Counted from the stretch's first letter, positions 44,145 through 56,878 are shown. The stretch: DNA of 64,000 nucleotides from Methylophaga nitratireducenticrescens (GCF_000260985.4 NC_017857.3:3071001-3135000); one strand, 5' to 3'. The notes: a model not told the origin generated them from the letters alone. Made by a program: numbers and translations.

Positions 44145-45892
44145 CACTTGAACTCCAGGGTATTGGTGTTTCTCGAGGCATTGCTATCGGCCGTGCACAT
44201 ATTCTGTTTCACAATCAGCCGGATGTTCGTGAATACCTGATCCCGGCCTTTTCGATCGAGCAGGAAGTTGAACGTCTGCTGGATGCCATTGAATTGGCCA
44301 AACAACAACTTAAATCCATTCGTAATCATATTCCTGCTAACGCACCGGCAGACGTTACATCATTTATTGATACGCATATTTTAATGCTCAACGATTCATC
44401 ACTGACCAAAGTACCGGTCGATATGATTCGTCAACGTCGCTGCAATGCTGAATGGGCGCTACAATTACAACGTGATGCGTTAATCAATGTATTCAACGAA
44501 ATGGATGATCCCTATCTGCGGACACGACGTGATGATGTTGATCATGTAGTTAATCGTATTCATCGGATTCTCGCCGATCAGGAAGTCGCCGATCACGAAA
44601 TAGCTGATGGACGTCTGAAAGGTCATATCATCATTGCGGAAGATCTGACCCCAGCCGATACTGTTTTAATGCAGCATCAAGGGATTGCCGCTTTTGTAAC
44701 GGAGCATGGCGGGGCAACGTCACATACCACCATTCTGGCGCGCAGCCTGGGAATACCGGCCATTGTCGGTGTGGAGTCCGTTCGGCGATATATCCAGGAC
44801 AATGAACCCCTTATTGTCGACGGTGAAGCCGGTATCATTATTGCTGGTGCTGATGAAGGCACTCTCCAGGAGTATCAACAGCGACGCGTTGCCTTTGATG
44901 AACATATTTCATCGCTGAGCCGTTATAAATCACAACCGACCCGCACCCGTGATGGCAAAACCATTACGCTACTGGCCAATGCTGAGTTGCCAGAGGACAT
45001 TACTACTATCAGTAACGCCGGCGCACAGGGAATTGGTCTTTATCGGACCGAATTTCTCTATATGAACCGGCTATCACCGCCTGAAGAAGAGGAACAATTG
45101 GCGGCTTATCGTGATGTTGTAGAAGGCATGAATAATCAACCTGTTACCATTCGAACTTTTGACCTCGGTGCGGATAAAACCGTTGATGGTGGACGCCATT
45201 TAACTCAAACTGTGGTGACCAATCCAGCGCTGGGCCTTCGTGCTATCCGTCTTTGCTTAACTCAGCCCAATATGTTCCGCACACAGCTAAGGGCTATTTT
45301 ACGGGCATCGGCCTATGGCAAAATCAAAATCATGTTTCCGATGATTTCCACCATGCATGAATTGTTACAGGCTCGAAATTTACTGGAACAAAGCAAGCTC
45401 GAATTAGATAAAGAAGGTCTGGAATATGATCGTCAGGTAGAGATTGGCGCCATGATCGAAATCCCGGCCAGTGCAGTCTGTGCGGAAATGTTTGCCCGTC
45501 ATGTAGATTTTCTATCTATCGGTACCAACGATTTGATTCAATATACTTTGGCCATCGACCGTATTGATGACACGGTCAACTATCTCTACGACCCTTTACA
45601 TCCTGCCGTGTTACGGCTGATTCATATGACTTTGGAAGCAGGCAGGAAATTCAATATCCCGGTATCCATGTGCGGTGAAATGGCCGGTGATCCGCGTTAT
45701 ACCCGCCTGCTACTGGCAATGGGACTGGAACATTTCAGTATGCATCCGAATGCGTTGCTGGAAATAAAACAAATCATTAACGAAACCGATTTGAGTTTAT
45801 TACCGGATAACACTCTCAGTATTATGCAAGTATCTGATGCACTTGAAGCCGATATGTTACTGGAACAAATCAACACACCGATTCATCATTAG
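44141..45892 (+). CDS. ptsI: PTS enzyme I
   Basis: A 583-residue phosphoenolpyruvate-protein phosphotransferase. It begins with GIGVSRGIAIG. The phosphorylated histidine lies in GGATSHTTILARS near 190-200. The PEP-binding barrel shows GIGLYRTEFLYM, LGADKT and the catalytic cysteine in PVSMCGEMAGD near 505. No GAF domain is present, so it is not the PtsP form. It uses PEP to load HPr. The IS982 insertion begins about 50 bp downstream. Confidence 0.96.
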   Translation: MTLELQGIGVSRGIAIGRAHILFHNQPDVREYLIPAFSIEQEVERLLDAIELAKQQLKSIRNHIPANAPADVTSFIDTHILMLNDSSLTKVPVDMIRQRRCNAEWALQLQRDALINVFNEMDDPYLRTRRDDVDHVVNRIHRILADQEVADHEIADGRLKGHIIIAEDLTPADTVLMQHQGIAAFVTEHGGATSHTTILARSLGIPAIVGVESVRRYIQDNEPLIVDGEAGIIIAGADEGTLQEYQQRRVAFDEHISSLSRYKSQPTRTRDGKTITLLANAELPEDITTISNAGAQGIGLYRTEFLYMNRLSPPEEEEQLAAYRDVVEGMNNQPVTIRTFDLGADKTVDGGRHLTQTVVTNPALGLRAIRLCLTQPNMFRTQLRAILRASAYGKIKIMFPMISTMHELLQARNLLEQSKLELDKEGLEYDRQVEIGAMIEIPASAVCAEMFARHVDFLSIGTNDLIQYTLAIDRIDDTVNYLYDPLHPAVLRLIHMTLEAGRKFNIPVSMCGEMAGDPRYTRLLLAMGLEHFSMHPNALLEIKQIINETDLSLLPDNTLSIMQVSDALEADMLLEQINTPIHH

Positions 45893-45941
45893 ATCTTATT
45901 TGCTTCTCAGAGACACTCTTATTGTGACTCAATAGTAACTA

Positions 45942-46918
45942 ACCTGAGCTGCGCATAAGAAAAGAGGAACTAAAAGCCTGAGCCACGATCGAATCGTTTG
46001 ACCAAAAACGAGAAACGAAAGGGCTCAAGTATGTACAATTTAGAGAAAATGTATTGCGAAGTCGATGATTTTTGCCAAAGATTTATCCCGGCCTGGCAAC
46101 ACCAGCAGATAGCAGCCGGAGATAAATGCCGGAACAAGCCTGGCAAGTTGTCGGAAAGTGAAGTCATCACTATTCTGATTTTATTTCACCAGCTCCGCTT
46201 CAGAGACTTCAAGACCTTTTATACACACTATGCTCGGAAGCACTTGAAGCAAGCTTTCCCCCAACTGGTTAGCTATACCCGCATGTTGAAACTGCTGCAA
46301 AGTGTGCTGGTTCCCCTGTGTGCCTTTATGACACAACGTTACGGCAAACCAACCGGCATCGCCTTTGTTGATTCAACCAAACTGGCGGTATGCCACAACA
46401 TTCGCATTCCTCGAAACCGTGTCTTTAGCGGTGTTGCAGAGCGAGGCAAGGGCACCATGGGCTGGTTTTATGGCTTTAAGCTACACCTGTTAGTGAACGA
46501 ACAAGGTGAAATACTTTCAGTAAAAATCACAACGGCCAATATTGATGACCGCAAGCCCATACCGGACATGGTCAAACAGCTATGGGGCACCTTGTATGGC
46601 GATAAAGGTTATCTGTCTCAAACACTTAAAGAGTCATTAGCCGAACAAGGCATTAAGCTGGTCACCGGCATTCGCAAGAATATGAAACCGCAACTGATGA
46701 CGTTATGGGACCGGTTGATGTTGAGAAAACGCTATGTGATTGAAACAATATTTGACCAATTGAAGAATATTTCTCAAATCGAACACTCACGGCACCGCAG
46801 CCCTGTCAGCTTTATGGTCCACCTCATGGCTGGATTGGTGGCTTATACCTTCCAACCCAAGAAGCCTTCTATCAAGTTGAACAGGAATGAAAAGGGCGCG
46901 CTTATGCAGATCTGAGGT
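45942..46918 (+). mobile_element. Complete IS982-family insertion sequence
   Basis: The 977-bp element has imperfect inverted ends starting ACCTGAGCTGCGCATAAG on the left and ACCTCAGATCTGCATAAG read inward from the right. It is flanked by the 6-bp direct repeat TAACTA (45936-45941 and 46919-46924), a target duplication. It contains one transposase gene. It is inserted between ptsI and mgtE and breaks no gene, though it may separate mgtE from the PTS transcript. Confidence 0.9.
46031..46915 (+). CDS. IS982-family transposase
   Basis: A 294-residue DDE transposase from ATG at 46031 with an AAAGGG ribosome site; an in-frame extension to 45998 is unlikely. The catalytic aspartates are in FVDSTKLAVCHN and YGDKGYLS, and the glutamate is in RYVIETIFDQLK. 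GFKLHLLVNEQGE between them is typical of IS4/IS982-like folds. The reading frame is intact and the ends are complete, so the copy may be active. Confidence 0.93.
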   Translation: MYNLEKMYCEVDDFCQRFIPAWQHQQIAAGDKCRNKPGKLSESEVITILILFHQLRFRDFKTFYTHYARKHLKQAFPQLVSYTRMLKLLQSVLVPLCAFMTQRYGKPTGIAFVDSTKLAVCHNIRIPRNRVFSGVAERGKGTMGWFYGFKLHLLVNEQGEILSVKITTANIDDRKPIPDMVKQLWGTLYGDKGYLSQTLKESLAEQGIKLVTGIRKNMKPQLMTLWDRLMLRKRYVIETIFDQLKNISQIEHSRHRSPVSFMVHLMAGLVAYTFQPKKPSIKLNRNEKGALMQI

Positions 46919-47015
46919 TAACTAATGATTTAAAGCTATTCAGCACCAGGTAAGCAGGCTAAAATAAGCCTGCACAACCTTCCCCTACAAAAACCGACGC
47001 CCTTTGGAGCCGGAT

Positions 47016-48374
47016 ATGTCTGAGCTGGACCAACATCGCAGTCTCAATCACTCGCTGAATGCATTTTCCGAGGCATTAAAAAGTGGCCGTTTTGTCAGAA
47101 TGCGCCGCTTATTAGCCAGCTTGCACCCTGCTGAAACTGCACATCTACTAGAATCTCTGCCTCCAAAAGAGCGGCTGGTATGCTGGCCAATCATCAACCC
47201 TGAGTTACGAGGTGAGGTACTTTCCTATGTAGGGGATGATGTTCGTACCGGCTTGATGACCGGCATGGATACCGCTGATCTGTTGAGCGCCACTGAAGAT
47301 CTGGATACCGATGATGTTGTCGATATTCTTCAGGATCTCCCTGGCCATGTGATGCAGGAAGTGTTGCGTGCCATGAACTCGCAACGTCGTCGTCGGATTG
47401 AAGCCATTCTGGCTTATGAAGAAGATACCGCCGGTGGTTTGATGAACACCGATGTGGTCACCGTGCGCTCAGATATCACACTGGAAGTGGTATTACGTTA
47501 TTTACGTAAATATGGTGAGTTACCCGAAAACACTGACAGTCTGTATGTCGTTGATCATCAGGATAAATATCTTGGTACGCTGCGCTTGTCACAAGTTGTC
47601 AGCCGCAGCCGTTCACTTACGGTACGCGAAGCGATGTCGCATCAGGTCGATCCTATTCCCGCCAATATGTCGGACCATGATGTCGCCCACCGTTTTGAAA
47701 AACATGATCTGATATCCGCACCTGTCGTCGATAAAGATAATCATCTGCTGGGCCGCATTACCATCGATGACGTGGTCGATGTTATCCGGGATGAAGCGGA
47801 ACACTCTTTATTGAGTATGGCAGGCTTAAGTGAAGACGAAGATACGTTTGCCCCGGTCAAAAAAAGTATTCATCGCCGCTCGGTATGGCTTGGTATCAAT
47901 CTGTTGACGGCATTTTTAGCGGCATGGGTTATCGGGTTATTTGATACCACCATCGAAAAACTGGTGGCGTTGGCTGTATTAATGCCAATTGTTGCCAGCA
48001 TGGGCGGTATTGCCGGCAGCCAGACATTAACACTGGTGATACGCTCTATGGCCCTGGACCAGTTGAATGATAAAAATCAACGCTGGTTATTACGCAAAGA
48101 ATTTCTGGTGGGCATGGCCAATGGGGTGATTTGGGCAATTGCTATCGCTTTTGTAACCTATCTCTGGTTCGGTAATTTTTTACTGGGAATCATGATTGGT
48201 GCTGCCATTATTGTTAATATGACGGCTGCTGCCGTTGCTGGGGTAATGATTCCCCTAGGACTAAAACGTATCGGCATTGATCCCGCATTGTCCGGCAGCG
48301 TGCTGTTAACCACTGTCACCGATGTGGTTGGATTTATGGCTTTCCTCGGTTTTGCTACTCTATTTATCGTTTAA
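47016..48374 (+). CDS. mgtE: Magnesium transporter MgtE
   Basis: From ATG at 47016 (GGAG ribosome site) the product is 452 residues. The N-terminal MgtE helical domain (about 20-125) holds the PPKERLVCWPII segment. Two CBS domains follow (about 135-255) and act as the Mg sensor. Five membrane spans end the protein, with the selectivity region MPIVASMGGIAGSQTLTLV. It is a Mg2+ channel gated by cytosolic Mg2+. In relatives it often follows ptsI, and here the IS lies between them. Confidence 0.95.
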   Translation: MSELDQHRSLNHSLNAFSEALKSGRFVRMRRLLASLHPAETAHLLESLPPKERLVCWPIINPELRGEVLSYVGDDVRTGLMTGMDTADLLSATEDLDTDDVVDILQDLPGHVMQEVLRAMNSQRRRRIEAILAYEEDTAGGLMNTDVVTVRSDITLEVVLRYLRKYGELPENTDSLYVVDHQDKYLGTLRLSQVVSRSRSLTVREAMSHQVDPIPANMSDHDVAHRFEKHDLISAPVVDKDNHLLGRITIDDVVDVIRDEAEHSLLSMAGLSEDEDTFAPVKKSIHRRSVWLGINLLTAFLAAWVIGLFDTTIEKLVALAVLMPIVASMGGIAGSQTLTLVIRSMALDQLNDKNQRWLLRKEFLVGMANGVIWAIAIAFVTYLWFGNFLLGIMIGAAIIVNMTAAAVAGVMIPLGLKRIGIDPALSGSVLLTTVTDVVGFMAFLGFATLFIV

Positions 48375-48389
48375 CTCGGATTTTTGATT

Positions 48390-49487
48390 ATGTCAGGCAA
48401 CAGTTTCGGAAAACTTTTCACAGTCACCACGTTTGGTGAAAGCCACGGCAGCGCCCTGGGGTGTATTGTCGATGGTTGCCCTCCAGGACTAGAATTATCC
48501 GAAGCCGATCTTCAGAATGATCTGGATCGGCGTAAACCGGGTAAAAGCCGCCATGAAACACAGCGGCGAGAACCTGATCAGGTCAAAATTCTTTCCGGTA
48601 TTTTTGAAGGCAAGACCACCGGAACCCCGATTGGTCTATTGATTGAAAACGTGGATCAGCGCTCCAAGGACTACGGTAATATTGCCGAGCAATTCCGCCC
48701 GGCCCATGCTGATTATGCCTATCACCACAAGTACGGTTTCCGTGACTACCGTGGCGGTGGCCGATCATCAGCACGTGAAACCGCAATGCGTGTAGCAGCC
48801 GGAGGGATCGCCAAAAAATTTCTCAAACAGCGTTACGGTATCGAAATACAGGGTTATCTGAGTCAACTTGGGCCGATTAAAGCTGAAACGCTGGATTGGG
48901 CGCATATCGAAAATAGTCTGTTTTTCAATCCGGATCCCACTATTGAAACCCAGCTGGAAGATTATATGGATGCCTTGCGTAAGGAAGGCAATTCCATTGG
49001 TGCCCGCATTAATGTCATTGCACGCCATATACCACCGGGTCTGGGTGAACCTATATTTGACCGTCTGGATGCCGATATCGCCCATGCGATGATGAGTATC
49101 AATGCGGTAAAAGGCGTGGAAATTGGTGCTGGTTTTGAATCGGTTACCCAGAAAGGTACTGAACATCGGGATGAACTGACACCGGAAGGTTTCCTGACCA
49201 ATAATGCTGGCGGTACATTAGGCGGTATTTCCAGTGGACAGGATTTGCTGGTAAGTATGGCGCTCAAACCCACTTCCAGTCTGCGTATTCCCGGAAAAAG
49301 CATCAACACACGTGGAGAAGCCATCGAAGTCGTCACCCATGGTCGTCATGATCCCTGTGTCGGTATTCGTGCGACACCAATTGCAGAAGCCATGCTGGCA
49401 CTGGTATTGATGGATCATATGTTACGTCACCGGGCCCAGAATATGGATGTAACCACTGACACCCCCATTATCCCGGCACAAGCCTAA
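48390..49487 (+). CDS. aroC: Chorismate synthase
   Basis: From ATG at 48390 the product is 365 residues starting [23 protein letters not shown]-dependent elimination of 5-enolpyruvylshikimate 3-phosphate gives chorismate. Conserved blocks are the N-terminal GESHG histidine, [20 protein letters not shown] near 125-145 and [20 protein letters not shown] near the C terminus. The length is typical of the bacterial enzyme. Confidence 0.98.
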   Translation: MSGNSFGKLFTVTTFGESHGSALGCIVDGCPPGLELSEADLQNDLDRRKPGKSRHETQRREPDQVKILSGIFEGKTTGTPIGLLIENVDQRSKDYGNIAEQFRPAHADYAYHHKYGFRDYRGGGRSSARETAMRVAAGGIAKKFLKQRYGIEIQGYLSQLGPIKAETLDWAHIENSLFFNPDPTIETQLEDYMDALRKEGNSIGARINVIARHIPPGLGEPIFDRLDADIAHAMMSINAVKGVEIGAGFESVTQKGTEHRDELTPEGFLTNNAGGTLGGISSGQDLLVSMALKPTSSLRIPGKSINTRGEAIEVVTHGRHDPCVGIRATPIAEAMLALVLMDHMLRHRAQNMDVTTDTPIIPAQA

Positions 49488-49498
49488 TCTGATCGCTG

Positions 49499-50656
49499 GT
49501 GCATTTTTCCGGACTACCCTACTGGCGGCTGTCAGGGTTTTATCTGTTTTATTTTGCCACTCTGGGCATTCTGGTGCCCTATTGGGGGCTTTATCTGCAA
49601 TGGGAAGGATTCAGCGCCAGACAAATCGGTGAATTAACCGCCATTTTATTGGCAACCCGAATCATTGCTCCCAATGTATGGGGCTGGATTGCCGATTACC
49701 GCGGACAACGTCTGCGGATTGTTCGACTGGCCAGCTTACTGAGTATCGTGGCGTTCTCAGGCATTTTTATTTCACAGAGTTATTACTGGGTTGCCGTTGT
49801 ATTAATGGTCTTCAGTTTTTTCTGGAATGCTTCGCTTCCCCAATTTGAAGTCACTACCCTGCAGCATCTTGGTGAACATAGTCATCATTACAGTAAGATC
49901 CGCGTGTGGGGTTCGATTGGGTTTATCTGTGTCGTGGTCTTACTGGGTTGGCTAATGGATCGTTATGATGCCGGCATCGTTCCCTATGCGTTGTTATTGT
50001 CCATCAGCGGTATCTGGCTGATCAGTCTCACGGTTCCCGAATCAGCAAGCCGTCATCTCAGTCTCAATCACATCCCTATCAAACAGGTACTCAAACAACC
50101 TGCTGTTCACGCCTTTTTAGCTATCTGCTTTTTAATGCTGGTCAGCCATGGGCCTTATTACACGTTTTACAGTATTTACCTGGAGCAGCATGGCTATAGC
50201 CGTAGCTTGATTGGTCAATTATGGGCGCTAGGAGTGGTCGCTGAATTGATGGTGTTTATGGTGATGCATCGCTGGCTACCCCGCTTTGGCATCCGAAAAG
50301 TAATACTGGGTAGCCTGCTCATGGCAGCTTTTCGCTGGTTGCTGATTGCGCTTTATGCCGACCAGGTAGTTATGCTTGTCGCCGCACAATCACTGCATGC
50401 GGCCAGTTACGGTGCTTTTCATGCAGCATCGATTGCCTGGGTTCATCAACATTTTACAGGTCGTAATCAGGGTCGTGGGCAAGCGCTGTACAGTAGTATG
50501 AGTTTCGGTGCTGGTGGCGCTGTCGGAAGCTTATTGAGTGGCTATTTATGGCTGACGCCCGGACCGGAGATAACTTATATGCTAGCAGCTCTCACTGCAA
50601 GCAGTGCTTTTTTAATAGGCTTTATCTGGCTTAAAAGCACAACTTCACTTAGCTAA
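49499..50656 (+). CDS. MFS transporter, 3-phenylpropionate permease-like family
   Basis: A 385-residue, 12-span protein starting at GTG 49499. The N-terminal YWRLSGFYLFYFATLGILVP and GLYLQWEGFSARQIGEL match the MFS_1_like group that includes HcaT. IRVWGSIGFICVVVLLGW and the C-terminal half with GFGAGGAVGSLLSG-like SFGAGGAVGSLLSGYLW fit too. The substrate cannot be predicted. It follows aroC by 11 bp. Confidence 0.88.
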   Translation: MHFSGLPYWRLSGFYLFYFATLGILVPYWGLYLQWEGFSARQIGELTAILLATRIIAPNVWGWIADYRGQRLRIVRLASLLSIVAFSGIFISQSYYWVAVVLMVFSFFWNASLPQFEVTTLQHLGEHSHHYSKIRVWGSIGFICVVVLLGWLMDRYDAGIVPYALLLSISGIWLISLTVPESASRHLSLNHIPIKQVLKQPAVHAFLAICFLMLVSHGPYYTFYSIYLEQHGYSRSLIGQLWALGVVAELMVFMVMHRWLPRFGIRKVILGSLLMAAFRWLLIALYADQVVMLVAAQSLHAASYGAFHAASIAWVHQHFTGRNQGRGQALYSSMSFGAGGAVGSLLSGYLWLTPGPEITYMLAALTASSAFLIGFIWLKSTTSLS

Positions 50657-50683
50657 AAACAAACAATAAATAACAAAGCAAGC

Positions 50684-50713
50684 TTCCCATGAGTACCGTA
50701 AAGCCGTTATAAT
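50684..50713 (+). promoter_or_regulatory. Probable promoter of the nqr operon
   Basis: A -35-like TTCCCA (50684-50689), an 18-bp spacer, then a perfect TATAAT (50708-50713). A hairpin CAGTGC-TTATT-GCACTG (50740-50756) lies in the leader, 18 bp before the nqrA start. Confidence 0.6.
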
Positions 50714-50723
50714 TCCGTGCTGA

Positions 50724-52124
<1,401 letters not shown>

Positions 52125-52126
52125 CC

Positions 52127-53335
52127 ATGGCGCGTTTAAGAAAACTCCTTGACCGGATAGAGCCATCATTCCAAAAAGGCGGACCATACGAGAAGTATTT
52201 TGCTGTTTATGAGATGGTCGATACTTTTATTTACAGTCCCGGCGATGTGACTCGTGGATCCCCGCATGTACGTGATGGTATCGATCTTAAACGGGTAATG
52301 AGTTATGTCGTCATCGCGACTTTTCCAGTTTTAATGTTGATGCTGTGGAATACAGGCTTTCAAGCCAACAGCGCAATGGCACAACTGGGTATGTCAACAC
52401 TTGAAGGCTGGCGTGGCTGGATCCTGAATAGCTTTGGTATCGGTTACGATCCTAATAGCCTGTTCTCTAATATGTTCCATGGGCTACTCTATTTTTTACC
52501 GATATATCTGACAACGCTAATTGCTGGCGGTACCTTTGAAGTTATTTTTGCTGCAGTCAGAAATCATGAGGTAAATGAAGGCTTTCTGGTTACCTCAATG
52601 CTATACAGCCTTACCCTTCCGCCCTCTACCCCACTATGGCAGGTTGCTCTGGGGATTATTTTTGGGGTTGTCATTGGTAAAGAAGTATTTGGTGGTACCG
52701 GTAAAAATTTCCTGAATCCGGCATTAACGGGTCGTGCATTTCTGTACTTTGCTTATCCAGCACAAATGTCCGGCGATGCTGTTTGGACGGCAATTGATGG
52801 TTATACTGGCGCAACGCCACTTGCTCTGGCAGCTTTAGGAGGCCTGGAATCTGTCACCGAAGCAGGTTATACCTGGACACAAACATTTATCGGACATATG
52901 CCGGGATCTCTTGGTGAAACATCTACACTGGCCATTTTGCTGGGTGCGGCTTTTCTACTTTATACCCGGATTGCTTCTTTCCGAATCATTTTTGGGGTAT
53001 TTCTTGGCATGGTCGCTACCAGTTGGCTGTTTAACTTGATCGGTAGTGATACCAATCCTATGTTTGGCCTCCCGTGGTATTGGCATTTATCGCTAGGCGG
53101 CTTTGCATTTGGTATGGTCTTTATGGCGACCGATCCGGTATCTGCAGCAATGACCAATAAAGGACGCTGGATTTACGGCATTTTGATCGGCTTTATGACT
53201 GTTCTGATCCGAGTAGTCAACCCTGCCTTCCCCGAAGGCATTATGTTAGCCATTCTGTTTGCTAATATATTTGCTCCTCTTATCGACTATTTTGTCGTCC
53301 AGTCCAACATTAAACGAAGACTACAGCGAAGCTAA
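52127..53335 (+). CDS. nqrB: Na+-NQR subunit B
   Basis: A 402-residue membrane protein with about ten spans. The covalent FMN threonine is in [14 protein letters not shown] near residue 225-230 (SGAT-like). The sequence around [19 protein letters not shown] is conserved. It also takes riboflavin in well-studied homologues. It starts 2 bp after nqrA. Confidence 0.96.
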   Translation: MARLRKLLDRIEPSFQKGGPYEKYFAVYEMVDTFIYSPGDVTRGSPHVRDGIDLKRVMSYVVIATFPVLMLMLWNTGFQANSAMAQLGMSTLEGWRGWILNSFGIGYDPNSLFSNMFHGLLYFLPIYLTTLIAGGTFEVIFAAVRNHEVNEGFLVTSMLYSLTLPPSTPLWQVALGIIFGVVIGKEVFGGTGKNFLNPALTGRAFLYFAYPAQMSGDAVWTAIDGYTGATPLALAALGGLESVTEAGYTWTQTFIGHMPGSLGETSTLAILLGAAFLLYTRIASFRIIFGVFLGMVATSWLFNLIGSDTNPMFGLPWYWHLSLGGFAFGMVFMATDPVSAAMTNKGRWIYGILIGFMTVLIRVVNPAFPEGIMLAILFANIFAPLIDYFVVQSNIKRRLQRS

Positions 53336-53337
53336 CC

Positions 53338-54165
53338 ATGGCAGAAATCACACAAAAAAAAGGTTTTCTAGGCCGGCTGATGCAGTTGCCAAATGATGAC
53401 CCCAAAAAAACTATCTTTATCGCCATTGTTCTTTGTCTGGTGTGTTCGGTCATGGTCTCAACAGCAGCAGTGTCATTGAAATCCCGACAGGTTGTTAATC
53501 AAAAGAACGATATTCGACAAAACATTCTGGCCGTTACCGATCAATTTGAGCCAGGAATGGATATGGAAGCGGCCTTTGAACAGTTTGAGGTTCGTTTAGT
53601 GGATCTGGCCAACGGCCAATATGCGGACACAGATATTGATCCAGCGACTTATGATCAACGAAAAGCCGCTGGATCTCCTGATTTGGGAGTTCGCCTTGAG
53701 AATCAGCAGGATGTTGCGGGAATTGGATCCCGTGCCAAATATGCACCAGTTTATATTTTGCGCGATGGAGATGAAATTCAACAATTGGTTATCCCTATTC
53801 ATGGCTATGGATTATGGTCAACCATGTATGGTTTTCTCTCTCTAGGCAGCGACTTCAATACGATACAAGGGTTGCGTTTCTACGAGCATGCTGAAACACC
53901 AGGGTTAGGTGGTGAGATAGAAAATCCACGCTGGTTGGCGAAATGGGAAGGCAAGAAAATATATGATGAAAATGGCAATGTAGCATTCAGGGTCGCCCGA
54001 GGTTATGTAGATAACAATTTGCCCCAAGCAGAATACAAAGTCGATGGTTTATCTGGTGCCACACTGACCAGTAAAGGTGTTTCAAATATGATTTCATTCT
54101 GGTTAGGTGAAGACGGCTTTGGACCTTATTTACAAAGTCTACGTTCCGAACGGGGGAATAACTGA
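53338..54165 (+). CDS. nqrC: Na+-NQR subunit C
   Basis: A 275-residue subunit with one N-terminal span (about 25-45) and a large periplasmic FMN-binding domain. The flavin threonine is in [13 protein letters not shown] near 237-249. [20 protein letters not shown] is the family block. It overlaps nqrD by one base (TGATG). Confidence 0.96.
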   Translation: MAEITQKKGFLGRLMQLPNDDPKKTIFIAIVLCLVCSVMVSTAAVSLKSRQVVNQKNDIRQNILAVTDQFEPGMDMEAAFEQFEVRLVDLANGQYADTDIDPATYDQRKAAGSPDLGVRLENQQDVAGIGSRAKYAPVYILRDGDEIQQLVIPIHGYGLWSTMYGFLSLGSDFNTIQGLRFYEHAETPGLGGEIENPRWLAKWEGKKIYDENGNVAFRVARGYVDNNLPQAEYKVDGLSGATLTSKGVSNMISFWLGEDGFGPYLQSLRSERGNN

Positions 54166-54827
54166 TGGCAAGCCAAGCAAAAAATAATGTTATCGATCCA
54201 ATCATCGACAATAATCCGATAACCTTACAGGTACTGGGAATTTGCTCAGCACTTGCAGTAACAACCAATATGACTGCAGCATTGATCATGTGTATCGCGC
54301 TGACTTCAGTTACAGCATTTTCCGGGGCGATTATCAGTTCAATTCGTCATCATATCCCTTCCAGTATTCGCATAATTGTTCAAATGACCGTTATCGCCTC
54401 ATTGGTTATCATCGTCGATCAAATTCTCAAAGCCTATGCTTATGAAGCCAGCAAACAATTATCCGTATTCGTTGGTTTGATAATAACCAACTGCATCGTA
54501 TTGGGTCGTGCTGAAGCTTATGCCATGAAAAATACTCCCGGCATGAGCTTTCTGGATGGTCTCGGTAACGGTCTGGGTTATAGCGTGGTGTTATTAGTTG
54601 TTGCGTTTTTCCGAGAGTTATTTGGCGCTGGGAAACTGTTTGGACATACCATTATTCCGGTTGCAAATGAAGGTGGCTGGTATGTACCCAATGGGTTGAT
54701 GTTGCTGCCACCAAGTGCATTTTTCATTATTGGTTTGATGATCTGGGCTATCCGCAGCTGGAAACCACAGCAGGTTGAAGCGCCGGATTATCAGATTCAC
54801 CAAGTACACCGTACGGAGGTCTTGTAA
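54165..54827 (+). CDS. nqrD: Na+-NQR subunit D
   Basis: A 220-residue membrane subunit with six spans. The half-cysteine pair site that ligates the membrane [2Fe-2S] with NqrE is in [12 protein letters not shown] near 107-118, and an early cysteine is in [32 protein letters not shown] is conserved. Confidence 0.96.
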   Translation: MASQAKNNVIDPIIDNNPITLQVLGICSALAVTTNMTAALIMCIALTSVTAFSGAIISSIRHHIPSSIRIIVQMTVIASLVIIVDQILKAYAYEASKQLSVFVGLIITNCIVLGRAEAYAMKNTPGMSFLDGLGNGLGYSVVLLVVAFFRELFGAGKLFGHTIIPVANEGGWYVPNGLMLLPPSAFFIIGLMIWAIRSWKPQQVEAPDYQIHQVHRTEVL

Positions 54828-55436
54828 ATGGAGCATTACCTCAGCCTGTTTATTCGTTCGATTTTTGTTGAAAATCTGGCGCTCGCCTTCTTTTTGGGCA
54901 TGTGTACCTTTCTTGCTGTATCTAAAAAAATTGAAACTGCTTTGGGGCTTGGTATTGCCGTTGTTCTGGTTCAGGCCATTACAGTGCCGACCAACAATCT
55001 GATTTATCAATACCTGCTTAAAGAAGGCGCCTTGTCCTGGGCTGGTTTACCTGATGTGGATTTAAGCTTTTTAGGGCTCATCAGTTATATCGGCGTTATT
55101 GCCGCGATGGTACAAATCATTGAAATGGCAATGGATAAATATGTACCTGCACTGTACAACGCCTTGGGTATTTTCTTGCCCTTAATCACGGTGAACTGTG
55201 CCATTTTAGGCGGTACGCTGTTTATGGTTGAACGTGATTACAACCTTGCAGAAAGTGCGGTTTATGGAGTGGGAAGTGGCTTAGGCTGGGCATTGGCCAT
55301 TACGGCAATTGCTGGTATCAGAGAAAAACTTAAGTATTCCGATGTCCCTGATGGGTTACAAGGTCTTGGCATTACCTTTATTACTGCTGGATTGATGGCG
55401 TTAGGGTTCATGGCATTTTCGGGGATTCAACTCTAA
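54828..55436 (+). CDS. nqrE: Na+-NQR subunit E
   Basis: A 202-residue membrane subunit, paralogue of NqrD, with six spans in inverted topology. [20 protein letters not shown] and [13 protein letters not shown] carry the conserved cysteines. It begins directly after the nqrD stop and overlaps nqrF by one base. Confidence 0.96.
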   Translation: MEHYLSLFIRSIFVENLALAFFLGMCTFLAVSKKIETALGLGIAVVLVQAITVPTNNLIYQYLLKEGALSWAGLPDVDLSFLGLISYIGVIAAMVQIIEMAMDKYVPALYNALGIFLPLITVNCAILGGTLFMVERDYNLAESAVYGVGSGLGWALAITAIAGIREKLKYSDVPDGLQGLGITFITAGLMALGFMAFSGIQL

Positions 55437-56653
55437 TGGAAATCATATTAGGCATTGTTTTATTCACTTTAATCATAATGGTACTGGTATTCGTAATTCT
55501 CAGTGCCCGTTCCAAACTTGTGGCAACAGGTGATATCGAAATTATTATCAACGATGAAAAAACGATTAAAACCAAAGCTGGTGGTAAATTACTGGGTGCT
55601 TTGGCTGATGCAAACCTCTTCGTTTCTTCAGCATGTGGCGGCGGTGGTACCTGTGCACAATGCAAAGTGAAAATTTTTGAAGGTGGTGGTTCTATTCTTC
55701 CCACCGAAGAATCCCATATTACCAAACGTGAAGCAGCGGAAGGTGATCGACTTTCTTGCCAGGTTGCCGTCAAACAGAATATGCGTATTCAGGTACCGGA
55801 AGAGGTTTTTGGTGTCAAAAAATGGGAATGTACTGTCCGTTCCAATGATAATGTTGCTACCTTTATTAAAGAGTTAATACTCGAACTCCCAGAAGGCGAG
55901 AGTGTTAATTTCAGAGCAGGCGGTTTTATTCAGATAGAATGCCCACCCCATACTGTTGAATATAAAAACTTTGTGATAGCTGATGAATATCGTCCTGATT
56001 GGGATCGCTTTGATATGTGGCGTTACAAATCGGTGGTCAAGGAAAATGTTGTTCGTGCCTACTCTATGGCGAATTACCCTGAAGAAAAAGGCATCGTAAT
56101 GTTGAATGTGCGGATCGCGTCTCCACCGCCTAATGCTGACGATGTACCGCCTGGGATAATGTCATCCTATATATTTGATCTCAAACCGGGCGATAAAGTC
56201 ACTATTTCCGGTCCGTTTGGCGAATTTTTTGCTAAGGATACCGACAAAGAGATGGTCTTTATCGGAGGTGGCGCTGGTATGGCCCCCATGCGCTCACATA
56301 TTTTTGATCAGCTGAGACGACTAAAATCCAAGCGTAAAATGACTTTCTGGTATGGTGCTCGTAGCCTGCGTGAAATGTTTTACACAGAAGATTTTGATGA
56401 GCTGGCTGCTGAAAATGAAAACTTCACTTGGCATGTCGCTTTGTCTGATGCTTTGCCAGAAGACAACTGGACTGGCTATACAGGCTTTATTCATAATGTC
56501 ATTTATGAAAATTATCTTAAAGACCATCCAGCACCGGAAGATTGTGAATACTATATGTGCGGGCCTCCAATGATGAATGCAGCTGTCATTAAAATGCTTG
56601 AAGATTTGGGTGTTGAACCTGAAAACATCATGCTTGATGATTTTGGAGGCTAA
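55436..56653 (+). CDS. nqrF: Na+-NQR subunit F (NADH dehydrogenase)
   Basis: A 405-residue subunit that takes electrons from NADH. It has one N-terminal span, then a plant-type [2Fe-2S] domain with [14 protein letters not shown] and a later LSCQVAV cysteine. The FAD site is RAYSMANYP near 203-211. The NADH site has [15 protein letters not shown] near 280 and the C-terminal [14 protein letters not shown]. Electrons pass on to the NqrD/E centre. Confidence 0.97.
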   Translation: MEIILGIVLFTLIIMVLVFVILSARSKLVATGDIEIIINDEKTIKTKAGGKLLGALADANLFVSSACGGGGTCAQCKVKIFEGGGSILPTEESHITKREAAEGDRLSCQVAVKQNMRIQVPEEVFGVKKWECTVRSNDNVATFIKELILELPEGESVNFRAGGFIQIECPPHTVEYKNFVIADEYRPDWDRFDMWRYKSVVKENVVRAYSMANYPEEKGIVMLNVRIASPPPNADDVPPGIMSSYIFDLKPGDKVTISGPFGEFFAKDTDKEMVFIGGGAGMAPMRSHIFDQLRRLKSKRKMTFWYGARSLREMFYTEDFDELAAENENFTWHVALSDALPEDNWTGYTGFIHNVIYENYLKDHPAPEDCEYYMCGPPMMNAAVIKMLEDLGVEPENIMLDDFGG

Positions 56654-56654
56654 G

Positions 56655-56858
56655 ATGAATACTTTTCTTGCCGCATTTGTGATTATTCTACTGGCTGTTA
56701 TAGCCATGGCCATCGGTGTAATCTTTGGTCGCTCTGCAATAAAAGGTAGTTGTGGTGGTTTGAATCAGGTTGGTCTGTCGGGAAGTTGTGGTGGTGCCTG
56801 CTCGATTCAGGAAAAAGAAGAGTGTGAAGCCCGTAAGCGGGCACAACAACAAAACTAA
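56655..56858 (+). CDS. nqrM: Na+-NQR maturation factor NqrM
   Basis: A 67-residue protein from ATG at 56655, with a GGAGG ribosome site inside the nqrF end. It has one N-terminal membrane span (about 3-24) and a cysteine-rich tail: GSCGGLNQVG, GSCGGACS and EEC. In Vibrio NqrM is needed to assemble the NqrD/E iron centre. Its place directly after nqrF supports the call. Confidence 0.93.
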   Translation: MNTFLAAFVIILLAVIAMAIGVIFGRSAIKGSCGGLNQVGLSGSCGGACSIQEKEECEARKRAQQQN

Positions 56859-56878
56859 ACAGCGTCAGGGAGTAGCCC

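Noticed and set aside
45942..46918. IS982 insertion as a gene-breaking event
   Set aside because: Both flanking genes, ptsI and mgtE, are full length; the target site is intergenic.
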